DNA of 51,838 nucleotides from Pontiellaceae bacterium (GTDB lineage: Bacteria > Verrucomicrobiota > Kiritimatiellia > Kiritimatiellales > Pontiellaceae). Position 1 is the first letter of the stretch, and each line of letters begins with the position of its first letter. The notes beneath the pieces were generated by a model. The model worked only from the letters and a program-made list of their open reading frames with translations, was not told the origin of the DNA and made no database searches. The stretch covers positions 1 to 51,838 of the forward strand of contig JAFGVP010000063.1 in the NCBI GenBank assembly GCA_016937945.1, read 5' to 3'. The translations under genes were made by a program, and so were the position numbers. Shown here piece by piece: positions 1 through 9,700 of the stretch.

Positions 1-246
1 AGTCGTAGATGTTGGATAAGTCATAGGTCGAAGCCTACGACGTCTACGATGATTTCAACAAGAGGTGCTATACGGAACGCTTACAGATCTTCGTCGTACA
101 ATCGGAGTATAACGGAGATGGAATCCCCTTTGTAGTTCCAGCGGAGTGTAACGGAGATGGGAAAACGCGCTTCAGCCAGTGCCATTCATACTATGCACCT
201 TTTCAGTGGCGATCCCGGGCTACAATAATTCATATTGGAGGAAATC
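1..246. other. Intergenic left edge with a 19-bp direct repeat
   Basis: No gene is supported here. One forward frame is open from base 1 to a stop near 138, but its product is rich in Ser/Arg and resembles nothing I recognise; it could be the tail of a gene lying outside the window. A 19-base unit, CGGAGTATAACGGAGATGG, occurs at 103-121 and again with one change at 142-160, 39 bases apart. Confidence 0.4.
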
Positions 247-327
247 ATGGCGCAGGTTTTAAACTTTCCCTCCGCACCGTTCACAGGTAGCCGCAGTGAA
301 GAGATAGGCATCGGCCAACGCCAGTGA
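247..327 (+). CDS. Possible 26-residue small ORF behind a strong ribosome binding site
   Basis: An ATG at 247 follows GGAGG (237-241) with five bases between, which is close to ideal. It opens a short frame beginning MAQVLNFPS and ending at a TGA at 325-327. It overlaps the opposite-strand hypothetical gene over 259-327, so at most one is likely to be functional in the overlap. It may be the surviving start of a decayed gene, because the initiation signal is much better than so short an ORF needs. No function is recognised. Confidence 0.25.
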   Translation: MAQVLNFPSAPFTGSRSEEIGIGQRQ

Positions 328-564
328 AGTAAACCACTTACCCCAATACTCACAACGCCAACCCGCGCCGCCGGTCTCAGCCTTGGCATAATGCGGCGCC
401 ACCATCGCCTCGATATCCTGCGTCATCAGCCGGTTCGTGATGCACTGGTCAACCCTCTCTCCCGATCGCCCGCCGATCTGCACCGATTCAGGCACAGCAG
501 GTATAAATACCTCGGCCACCGATTGCATCAAACGGGCGTGGTCCTCCTGATTTATTGTGGTCAC
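259..564 (-). CDS. Hypothetical protein, 101 aa, C-terminal CxxC
   Basis: A 101-residue protein starting at a GTG. The composition is ordinary for a soluble protein, with no signal peptide or membrane segment. It has a cluster of aromatic residues (WRCEYWGKWF, about residues 69-78) and ends with CERCGGKV, a single CxxC pair that could bind metal. An in-frame TAG nine codons upstream fixes the N-terminus to this region, and no good Shine-Dalgarno precedes the GTG. It lies about 150 bp downstream of the GH92 gene in the same direction. The antisense frame gives an Arg/His-rich product that looks like a shadow, so the minus frame is preferred. I do not recognise the family. Confidence 0.45.
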   Translation of the reverse strand: MTTINQEDHARLMQSVAEVFIPAVPESVQIGGRSGERVDQCITNRLMTQDIEAMVAPHYAKAETGGAGWRCEYWGKWFTSLALADAYLFTAATCERCGGKV

Positions 565-717
565 TCTCTTATTTGCCGGCGCGGAGGACTACCGGGGAAT
601 GCAGCACCACCGGCCCCGGCAAGCCGGATGGAAGGAGCGGCGTATACGGTGATGCCGCATCACAATTAGTCGTCCAGGAGGGGTAAGCTTCGTGGTATCC
701 ATCGGCCGATTTAGCGG

Positions 718-3690
718 TTACTTGCGATACAGGGCAGAAGCAGGTATCTCCACTTCCTCGCCGCCGGGAACCGTGACATAGGCCTCCAGCGACTCACTCA
801 CCGAGCCTTCAAAGTACAGAACCTTGAACCGGTGAAGACCGGCCTTCAACGCAACATGCCCTCGCTTGGTCTGAGGGCTGTGATATCCGTCACTGTCGAC
901 AACAAGCTCATCATCAATATACAGGCAGCTCCCATCGTCGGACAGGGTACCGAAGATATACAGCCCGTCTTTCGGCGCCATATAGTAGCCTGCATATTTG
1001 ATACCGAAGTTGTCTTCTAGGTTGGTAACATCCAACGTGACTTTCTGGCATACGCCTTCCGCAACAGGCCCGGAAACGTCCAGCTGGTTTACCCGTGAAA
1101 AATTGCCTTGATACACTGTGTAATTCAGGCCGTTAACCGCCTCATCCACCTTGACCGCAGGTTTAAGCGACAGCTTTCTGGCATTTGAAACCATGGTCAT
1201 ACTGTCAAGACAACCATGCTTAAACGCCTTGGCCTTGATCGTCGCAGAGTCCGACAACCGGATCGCCCCCGTATAGGGAGTTGAATCTTTTGTGGGCTCG
1301 GATCCATCCAGGGTGAAATAAATTTTAGCGCCCTGCTCATAACAGCCGATCTCCACCGCTATCGTATCGGTAAATTCCAGACTGTCATTCTTTATAAACG
1401 GCATCATCGTCAGGGTAGCTCCCGGATGAGAAACAGGACGGTCCGCAACAGCGGATGCCCATTTCTTATTGGGCGTGGATGACATCGTGAAGACCAGCTC
1501 GCCGCCCCGCATAACATCAAAATGATCAATATACGATCTGGTATATTTCCTGCCGTTCAGCTTAACCGATTGAATATAGATATTCTTGTCGGACAGGTTT
1601 TTGGCAATCACCTTAAAGCGCTTGCCGTTCTCCAGATTAATTGCTGCTTCCGGGAAACTTGGCGTACCCAGCACATACATGGGCTGCCCGGGACAGGTCG
1701 GGTAAAAACCGAGTGCACTGAACACATACCATGCAGACATCTGGCCGCAGTCATTATTACCGCAAACCCCGCCCGGATCATTGGTAAAGAATGTGGATAC
1801 GATCTGATGAACCTTCTCCTGCGTTTTCCACGGTTCGCCGGCATACGCATATAGATAGGCAAAGTTATGACAGGGCTCATTCCCCTGAGCATACTGGCCG
1901 ATCAGCCCGGACACATCTACATGCTCCTTGCCGGGGCGCGTGAACAGTTCGTCCAGCTTTGCGGTAAAACCTTCATCTCCGCCGAACAGGTCGATCAGGC
2001 CGTTCACATCCTGAGGAACAAAGAAGGTATAATGCCATGAATTCCCTTCGGTAAACTCACGACCGCCGTCAGCCGGCAGTGCATCAGGATCAAAATCCTG
2101 TCTCCAGATACCGTTTGAATCCTTGGCACGGACAAAACCAATCGACCGGTCATGCAGGTTTCGGTAGAACTGCGACCGCCTGGTGAACAGCTCGTAGTCC
2201 TCTTTTTCTCCCAGATCTTTTGCGACCTGGGCGATACACCAATCATCATACGCATACTCCATGGTACGGGACGCCGACTGGCCTTCCTTATCGTTTGCCG
2301 CATAGCCCAGCGCCTTATATTCACGCAGGCCCTGATGATCCTGCATCGCAGACTTCTTCATGGCGGTTAATGCCTCTTTAGCATCAAAATCGCGAATCCC
2401 TTTGCACCACGCATCTGCGATCAGCGGAATGGCATGATAACCGATCATGCACAAGGTCTCGCCGGAATGCAGCTCCCATACCGGAAGCAGACCGCTCTGG
2501 CGATATTTGCCCAGCATGGAGTTCACAAAGTCATTGGCCCGTTTCTGGTCAATAATCGTAAACAGCGGGGCTTCTGCACGAAAGGTATCCCACAGGGAGA
2601 AAACCGAATAGTTATTATACTTATCGGCCTGATGAATCTGCTTGTCTGTTCCGCGGTACTGGCCATCAACATCCATAAACAGGTTGGGAGTCAGACAGCA
2701 GCGATACAGGGCGGTATAGAAAACTGCATCATCATCTGAAGAACCGCCTTTAACGCTGATTCTTGAGAGTTCATCCTGCCATGCCTGTTTCGCCCTCCGG
2801 CAGGTGCCTTCAAAATCCCAACCCGGACATTCCTTATCCAGGTTCAGCCGGGCACCCTCCCAGCTGACCGCCGAGATACCGACCTTAACCATAACTTCGC
2901 GGTTTTCAGTTGCGTCGAAACGCGCATAACATTGAATTTTGTTGGCATCTGTTTTCTTTACCGATGAATCCAGCGGCGTGCCGTCTGCGACCAGGCCGGA
3001 GCTGGCGAACGGCTGCGAAAATTCAGCCACAAAGTACATGAACCGATCCGGCGACCACCCGCTCTTGCGCACATATCCGCGAATCACACGATCGCTGACG
3101 ATCTCGGCTTTGCTCTCGCGAATCCGGGCACCGCCAATCGCATGCGTCAGATCCATGATGACATTCGCCTCCGGGGTAGCAGGAAATGTATATTTATGGA
3201 AACCAACCCGGTACGTCGCCGTCAGCTCAACCTGGATATCATAGTCCTGCAGCAGAACCGAGTAAAAGCCGGCCGAAGCATTTTCCTGATCATGACTGAA
3301 TGTACTGCGATACCCGGTTGATGGGTCCCCCTCCGAGCCGGGCTGGAACTGAAGTTCCCCGACGGTCGGCATAAACAGGAAATCCCCCAGATCCGCGCAA
3401 CCCGTACCATCCAGGTGAGTATGACTGAAGCCCATGATGGTCTCACTGCTGTAATGGTAACCGGAACACCAGTCCCAACCCTCCGTCTTGGTATCCGGGC
3501 TCAACTGCACCATCCCGAATGGCAGCGAGACCCCCGGATAGGTATGACCGTGACCGGAAGTGCCGATAAAAGGATTTACCTTTTCTGCCAGCGGGTATTC
3601 ACCGGAAGCCCAAGCGCCGGAAGCGGCAAATGCGGCAATGACGGCCAGAAGACCGCTCACCCGTTTTTTATCATAAAGACGATTCATCAT
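718..3690 (-). CDS. GH92 exo-alpha-mannosidase, secreted, with PA14 domain
   Basis: A secreted glycoside hydrolase of family 92, the Ca2+-dependent exo-alpha-mannosidases that trim mannose from N-glycans and mannans. A signal peptide (KKRVSGLLAVIAAFAASGAWA) is followed by the family N-terminal signature VNPFIGTSGHGHTYPG and by GFSHTHLDGTG. The acid-region motif WELHSGETLCMIGYH and the late signature NNDCGQMSAWYVFSALGFYP are both present. After the catalytic part there is a chitobiase/HEX C-terminal-like segment (FTLDGSEPTKDSTPYTG) and a PA14-like domain (GLYIFGTLSDDGSCLYIDDE) near the end, probably sugar-binding. I chose the ATG at 3690 because AGGAG lies eight bases upstream; the ATG at 3696 is only two bases from it. 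This is the last gene of the glycan cluster. Family assignment is secure; the exact linkage specificity is not visible. Confidence 0.93.
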   Translation of the reverse strand: MMNRLYDKKRVSGLLAVIAAFAASGAWASGEYPLAEKVNPFIGTSGHGHTYPGVSLPFGMVQLSPDTKTEGWDWCSGYHYSSETIMGFSHTHLDGTGCADLGDFLFMPTVGELQFQPGSEGDPSTGYRSTFSHDQENASAGFYSVLLQDYDIQVELTATYRVGFHKYTFPATPEANVIMDLTHAIGGARIRESKAEIVSDRVIRGYVRKSGWSPDRFMYFVAEFSQPFASSGLVADGTPLDSSVKKTDANKIQCYARFDATENREVMVKVGISAVSWEGARLNLDKECPGWDFEGTCRRAKQAWQDELSRISVKGGSSDDDAVFYTALYRCCLTPNLFMDVDGQYRGTDKQIHQADKYNNYSVFSLWDTFRAEAPLFTIIDQKRANDFVNSMLGKYRQSGLLPVWELHSGETLCMIGYHAIPLIADAWCKGIRDFDAKEALTAMKKSAMQDHQGLREYKALGYAANDKEGQSASRTMEYAYDDWCIAQVAKDLGEKEDYELFTRRSQFYRNLHDRSIGFVRAKDSNGIWRQDFDPDALPADGGREFTEGNSWHYTFFVPQDVNGLIDLFGGDEGFTAKLDELFTRPGKEHVDVSGLIGQYAQGNEPCHNFAYLYAYAGEPWKTQEKVHQIVSTFFTNDPGGVCGNNDCGQMSAWYVFSALGFYPTCPGQPMYVLGTPSFPEAAINLENGKRFKVIAKNLSDKNIYIQSVKLNGRKYTRSYIDHFDVMRGGELVFTMSSTPNKKWASAVADRPVSHPGATLTMMPFIKNDSLEFTDTIAVEIGCYEQGAKIYFTLDGSEPTKDSTPYTGAIRLSDSATIKAKAFKHGCLDSMTMVSNARKLSLKPAVKVDEAVNGLNYTVYQGNFSRVNQLDVSGPVAEGVCQKVTLDVTNLEDNFGIKYAGYYMAPKDGLYIFGTLSDDGSCLYIDDELVVDSDGYHSPQTKRGHVALKAGLHRFKVLYFEGSVSESLEAYVTVPGGEEVEIPASALYRK

Positions 3691-3841
3691 AAACATAGCT
3701 CCTGGTGGTTAAGATTGTATTGATTCGCACAGCGTAATTTCTTGATTGGCCGGGCCCATCATGGTGATCGAAGGTTATATCATTCATCACAAGCCTTTTT
3801 CCATTTTTTTAGATGCTCAATCCGGCAAAAACTCCCCGTTC

Positions 3842-6694
3842 TCAATACGCATCGATTCGGTAAAACTTCTGATCAACCCCATCGAGGTCGTTGGTCAGCG
3901 AAACGGATGCACCGGGTGCAACAAAACTGGTTTCCACCTCCCACACACCCGACACAAGATTCGTCGAGCTCTGCACTTCATACCGACGCCCTTCCACCAT
4001 GTCACCGATGTTCATCACCATTCCGCCCGAGCCGATCATGGATGCACCGATCGACGTCGGCACGGCGGGCGGAATGTTCAGCGTACCGAACACCTGAATT
4101 TCCGAATAGCCCGTATAACCGTTCTCCGGCACCGGTTTGGTGAAATCAAACTTTAACGCCACGACGTTCGTTGCCAGATAGCCGCTCTCCGCCGTAAACA
4201 TCGTCCTTGTCGCGGAATGAACGTCGGATGGGTTGGAGGGATTATAGTCCGCGGTTCCCAACGGCAGGAATGTATCCGGATCCGCATCCTGCGCGTAGTA
4301 AACGGTATAGGCCTGCTGATCGCGCCCCGCATCGCCCCAACCGCCATACACCGTGATATTCGTCAGGTTGTAGGCGTACGTTGCGGTGGGCAGCGCATAG
4401 GTTACAGATTGTCCGGCGCCCGTCCCGCAGGTGACTTCCGTTGGACTGCTTCCATCTCCGGGAATGCTGTGCAGATACCCGAAGCGGTCGTCCGTCAGTA
4501 CGGCTACCGTGCCGCATTGCTGAGCGTTCGGGTCGTTGAAATCGCCGGCGCCCACACTATCGGGCTCCATGCCTGCAATCAGGCTTCCCGAAGCCACCGT
4601 CCAGGTGGTGTAAAAATCATTATCGCTGCCGCCCAGCCCCGTCTGCGCGGCATAACGGGTAACGATGTTATCGACCGGCGCCGGCGCACTGTTGACGACC
4701 AGCGACCGTGCCGTGCTGTAAACCTCGCCATAATCATTGCCGGCCCGCACGCGGTAACCTGCACTGTCACTAAGCTGCAGAGGGTCCAGAGTCAGCGCGG
4801 GGCTCGTCGCCCCGACAATGTCGTTGGTTATCCCGTCACTGATTTTCTGCCATTGATAGTTCAGGTCCGAACCACCGATCTCCGCAATAAAGGTAACCGC
4901 ACTGCCCTCCACATCCACGGCCGTTACAGGCAGCGTATCCACCACGAGCGTCGGGCTGACCGATTCACCGGAGGCCGTGATCTCCGCATACCCGCACCAC
5001 CCGTTTTCAGAGACCGGCGCTGCAAAGTTAAACTTCAGCGCGGCGACATTCATCGCAAGAAAGCCGGAGGCCGGGGTGAGCTCCGAACGGGTCACCGAAT
5101 GAACACCGGAAGGATTCGGCGGGTTGTAGCTGACGTAGCCGAGAGAAACAAACGACGAGGGATCATCTACCGTTGAATAATAAACAGTAAACGCCTGCTG
5201 ATCCCGTCCGGCGTCACGCCAGCCGCCATAGACGGTGATGTTGGTTAGGTTGTAGCCGCCGGCAGATAAAGTGGTCAGGTCATAAACCACCGAGGAGCCG
5301 GCCCCGCTTCCGTTGCCGCAGGTCACATAATTCGCACTGGGGCAGACGGGACTGCCCCCCGAATCGATGGTCAGGGTGTCTCCCGCCGTCAGCATACTGG
5401 CATACCTCGTCCCCCAGTTTGCCTCCAGGCTGAAGTCTCCGTTGGTTACAACGGGAATCTGCCCCGCCAGAATATTTTTTGAATCCAGAGACCAGGTCGG
5501 CGAATGGGCAAATCCATATCCCAACCCGGTTTGGGCCGTATAGCGTTTTACAACATTGCCAACCGGGGCCGGCACACTTTTTACCGTCAGCGTGCTGACA
5601 CTGCTGTAGCGCGTTTCGGAGGCGCTGGTGGCACACACCAGATATGATGCCGAGTCCGTCAACTGTAGATCGGTTAAGGTCAGCGACAGATCGGTTTCTC
5701 CGGGAATATCATTGGTCACTCCCGCCTTGATCACCTTCCACTGATACGAAAAGCCGCTGCCGATAAAGGATGAGGCCGTGAAAGTGATCTCATGGCCCAC
5801 GGTTTCCACCGCAGTCGCCGGCATGCTTATGGAGTTGAAGGTATTCTGGATCCACTGGCCATACTGCAGCATTTCATTAGCGTCCGCCGGCGGATTACCC
5901 CCGGTATTGGACGGCCAAAGAAAACCGCCGGGGCAACCCGCACTGCGCCCTTGGTTCATCGTGTCCAGGAAGGTTGTATCCCGTTCCCAATCCCAGTTGC
6001 CGGGAATGACTTTGAATCCCCCGAAATAGCTGTTCCAGGTGGCAGGGTTGTTGTAGGCGCCGCCGTCATAACACTGCAGATAGACGCGGTCGCAATCGTC
6101 ACCCAGCCCGTTCTTCACGGCGACCCAATAGTTGGGATTAGTGTAGGGACAGAGAGAAGACTTCATTCCGACCGCGGCACACATCTGGCCAAACTGAATG
6201 GTCGATGTGGCATCGTAGGCCGACTCGTCATCGTTGCAGATCGCATCGATCCCGAGTGCGTTCCTGAGTGCCTGAAGATTCCGATAGAGCACCGTATTCG
6301 AACCTGTGCCGTCGGCTGTAATCCGGTTTTTAATATTCGTCCAGCTGGGATCCCCCCATCCGCCGAGGCACATTTCGATTCGCGTGACCGAGGATGGTTG
6401 GGCGCGGCATTGGTCGAGCAACCCCCGCCATTCGGACGGACCGACATATTCGCCATTACTGCAGATGGTACCTCCGGAATTAAAGTTCCCGTCGGCGTCC
6501 ACGCTCATGGTAAAGATCACCATCGTGGTCATCCCCGATGCCCTCAACCCGTTAATCTGCGAGGTCGTCAGGCCGCCGACGTTTCCCATGCCCCCGTTGA
6601 AAAAGATCATCGCCTCCGCTGAAAAGGCTCGCGGGGCAAGATACATCCCCAGCAGTAAAATGATCAGAGCGGTTCTGGATACTGTTTTATGCAT
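3842..6694 (-). CDS. Secreted GH18-like protein with Ig-like and repeated jelly-roll-like modules
   Basis: 950 aa with a signal peptide (cleavage near residue 26). Residues ~27-290 look like a GH18-type TIM barrel: the SxGG-like strand is EMCLGGWGDPSW (107-118), the catalytic-type strand is GIDAICNDDE with D150, D155 and E157 in DxxDxDxE spacing, and LQCYDGG (206-212) matches the family's late Tyr-Asp strand. The third Asp of the usual motif is Cys153, so chitinase-like activity is not assured; it could act on another N-acetylhexosamine glycan or only bind. Then come Ig-like domain 1 (~293-372), a ~200-aa module (~375-580), Ig-like domain 2 (~585-668), a second module (~670-872) and a C-terminal domain (~880-950). 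The modules and C-terminal domain recur in the two upstream genes. It starts 34 bp after the metalloprotease gene, so co-transcription is likely. Confidence 0.75.
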   Translation of the reverse strand: MHKTVSRTALIILLLGMYLAPRAFSAEAMIFFNGGMGNVGGLTTSQINGLRASGMTTMVIFTMSVDADGNFNSGGTICSNGEYVGPSEWRGLLDQCRAQPSSVTRIEMCLGGWGDPSWTNIKNRITADGTGSNTVLYRNLQALRNALGIDAICNDDESAYDATSTIQFGQMCAAVGMKSSLCPYTNPNYWVAVKNGLGDDCDRVYLQCYDGGAYNNPATWNSYFGGFKVIPGNWDWERDTTFLDTMNQGRSAGCPGGFLWPSNTGGNPPADANEMLQYGQWIQNTFNSISMPATAVETVGHEITFTASSFIGSGFSYQWKVIKAGVTNDIPGETDLSLTLTDLQLTDSASYLVCATSASETRYSSVSTLTVKSVPAPVGNVVKRYTAQTGLGYGFAHSPTWSLDSKNILAGQIPVVTNGDFSLEANWGTRYASMLTAGDTLTIDSGGSPVCPSANYVTCGNGSGAGSSVVYDLTTLSAGGYNLTNITVYGGWRDAGRDQQAFTVYYSTVDDPSSFVSLGYVSYNPPNPSGVHSVTRSELTPASGFLAMNVAALKFNFAAPVSENGWCGYAEITASGESVSPTLVVDTLPVTAVDVEGSAVTFIAEIGGSDLNYQWQKISDGITNDIVGATSPALTLDPLQLSDSAGYRVRAGNDYGEVYSTARSLVVNSAPAPVDNIVTRYAAQTGLGGSDNDFYTTWTVASGSLIAGMEPDSVGAGDFNDPNAQQCGTVAVLTDDRFGYLHSIPGDGSSPTEVTCGTGAGQSVTYALPTATYAYNLTNITVYGGWGDAGRDQQAYTVYYAQDADPDTFLPLGTADYNPSNPSDVHSATRTMFTAESGYLATNVVALKFDFTKPVPENGYTGYSEIQVFGTLNIPPAVPTSIGASMIGSGGMVMNIGDMVEGRRYEVQSSTNLVSGVWEVETSFVAPGASVSLTNDLDGVDQKFYRIDAY

Positions 6695-6728
6695 ACGTTT
6701 TCCCGTTCAATTCTTCAGGTCGGTTTGT

Positions 6729-9700
6729 TTAATCGCTGATCACCCGGTAAAATTTCTGATCCGCACCGGAGAAGAAATTGGTGATCGAAACCTCGGTGGC
6801 GGTCGCCGTGAAATTGGTTTCCGTAGTCCACACCCCGGAGATCAGGTTTGTCGTGCTCTGCACTTCATAAGCCCGATCCGTCAGCGTCCCGCCGACATTC
6901 AGCACGAAGCTGTTCCCGCCATGCAGCGACGCCTCGACATACGTCGCGGCGGCCGGAGGGATGCTCGGCACGCCAAATACCTGAATTTCACTGTAGCCCA
7001 CATATCCGTTTTCCGATAAAGGGCTGGTGAAATCGAATTTGATTGCAGCCACGTTACCTGCGAGGACTCCCGCTGAAGCCGTCAGCGTGGCCCGGGCTGC
7101 AGATTGCGCCCCCGCCGGATTGGTCGGATTGTAGTTCACGCTTCGCAGGACATGGAACGTAGAGGGATCCGAGGCGGTGGAATAGGAAACGGTATACGCC
7201 TGCTGATCCCGTCCATTATCAGCCCAGCCACCATACACCGTGATATTGGTCAGATCGTACCCGATGTCCGAGGTCGGCAGGATATAAATGGCACTGGCAC
7301 CTGCCCCGCTGCCGTTGCCGCAGGTCACATAATTGGTGCTTGTGGTGAATCCGTTCACCCCGGATATCCGGGACAGGCCCAGATCGTCTCCGGCGGTCAG
7401 GCTGCCAACGGTTCGTCCGGCGACCTCCATGCTGAAGTTTCCGCCGGTGCTGTCCGGTTGCTGCCCGGCGATCAGGCTGCCGGGCGCAAGCGTCCAGGTC
7501 GGCGTGAACGTTCCGCTGCCCGTCCCCGTTTGCGCCGCCATGGACGCAATCACATTGTTCACCGGAGCGGGCACGCTGCTGACGGTGAGGGTCCGCGGCG
7601 TACCGGATACCGAACCCAGCGCATTGGACGCCCGCACGCGATAACTTCCGGAGTCGCTCAACTGCAAATCGGTCAAGGTCAGACTGGCCGCGGTTGCCCC
7701 GGCGATGTTGTTGGTTACCGTCCCGTTAATCTTCTGCCATTGGTAGGATATCGGTGCCCCCCCGCTGATGCCGGAGGTGAATATTATCTGACTTCCGACC
7801 ACATCCCTTACGGTGACAGGCAGCGTATCCGGATCCAGGGTTAGCTGACCGATTCCGGGACTGATGATTACATTGTCAAGAAAGACGGTGTTATCGTCGC
7901 CCGGCAAATCCGTCCCGACAAAGCGAAGGGTATGCATGGCATCCGTCGCCGTAAACCCGGTGGTGTAAAGCGTGTAACTACTGCCTCCGGGCGTGACTAT
8001 TTCCTGAATCGAGGAATCGTCGATCATCACATTCCAGGTCTGCCCCCCATGCTGGTTCCCGCCGGTTCGCTGGGCCGCCATATAGGTGATGGTATACGTT
8101 GTGCCCGGCGCAAACCCGGCCAGGGTTTGGGAGATTTCACCGAATGATTGCAAAAAGGCCGCCTGCACACCTTCGGGGGCGTCGGGGTTATCAAAGGCGC
8201 TGCCGTTGGCAAGAAGGCCGGAGCCATCGCCATCCAGATTCATGAATGACCACGATGCCCCGACCGGGTCATACTGGTGGCCGGAAATGCCGGGCGCTTC
8301 AAACCCAAGGTTCAGGTCCGTATTAACGACCGCAATGCTCACCGGGGAGGAATCCACCGAGCCGGAGCCATTGAACCGGACCCGGGCAACCACGCGGTGT
8401 TCGATGCCCGGAACCGCATTGGCCCACGTCAAGGCATAGGGCGCATTGCTTACCGTTCCCACGACCACACCGTTATCGAGAAAATCCACCGCGTTGATCA
8501 CGTTGCCGTTATCCTCAACCGAGGCGGACAGATCAATGGCGATTCCTTCCTGGAAAACGCTGCCGTACAACGGAGCCGTCAAGGTCACGACAGGAGCCGC
8601 GACAGGCTCAAGCGGATGGCCCACGGTAACGTTATCGATAAAGACCGTATTGTCACCACCGGCCAGATCCGTGCCGACAAACTTCAGCACATGCGACGTG
8701 GATGATGCTGTGAAGGTGGCGGAATAGAATGCATAGCCGGCACCGCCGGGGTCATTGCTTTGAATCACCGTGTTATCAATCATTACGTTCCACGACTCTC
8801 CGCCGTGCTGGTCCGGCCCACTGCGTTGTGCCGCCTGGTAGCTGACGGTGTAGGTTTCCCCGGGCATGAAACCGGAAACCGTCTGGGAGATGGTTCCATA
8901 CGACTGCACAAAGGCCACCTGCCCACCTTCAGGCGCATTCGGATTACTGAACCCGCTTCCGTTGGCCAGGATGCCGGACCCGTTTCCGGCAGAACCGCTG
9001 AAGGTCCACGACGCACCGGACGGATTATACTGATAGTTTGCCACCGTCGGAGATTCAAAACCAAAGTTGTCCACACTCACCACGACGGCAATCCGCACGT
9101 TGTCGATGAACACGGTGTTGTCGCCACCAAAGAGATCCGTGCCTATAAAGGACAGGGTATGGAAGGTCGAATCCGCAACAAACGTGGAGGAATAATCCGT
9201 ATAGCTGCTGCCGCCCGGCGTGTTGTTTGATTGAATGACCGTGTCGTCAATTTTCACATCCCACGTCTGCGAGTTGCCGGAACGCTGCGCAGCAGCGTAG
9301 CTGATGGTGTAGGTCAGCCCGGGAGTAAAGCCGGACAGGGTCTGCGAGATCGTGCCATAGGACTGAACAAAAGCCGCCTGTACGCCGGCGGGCGCATCCG
9401 GATTTCCAAACCCGCTCCCGTTTCCGATCAGTCCGGAGCCATCGCCGGACGAGCCATTAAACGTCCAGAATCCACCGGTCGGATTGTAGGAATAATTTCC
9501 CGAGCCGATGTCCGGCAGTTCAAAGCTGAAGTTGGGAATCGTTGATTGCGTGGCACTCGCCTCCTGAGAATCCGGGCCCTCGCCATTCTCATTCACACCG
9601 ACAACGACGTAATAGTAGGTCTGCCCCGTGGACATATCAGCATCAACAACACGTTCTTCATCCACGTTCGCGATGGTTGTGTAGGGGCCACCCGATACCA

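Noticed and set aside
391..669. A 92-codon plus-strand frame opposite the 101-residue hypothetical gene
   Set aside because: Arg/His/Leu-rich composition typical of an antisense shadow; the minus-strand product is more protein-like.
4217..5176. A 319-codon plus-strand frame opposite the GH18-like gene
   Set aside because: Arg/Gly/Ile-rich antisense shadow of the repeated modules; similar shadows occur opposite the other modular genes.
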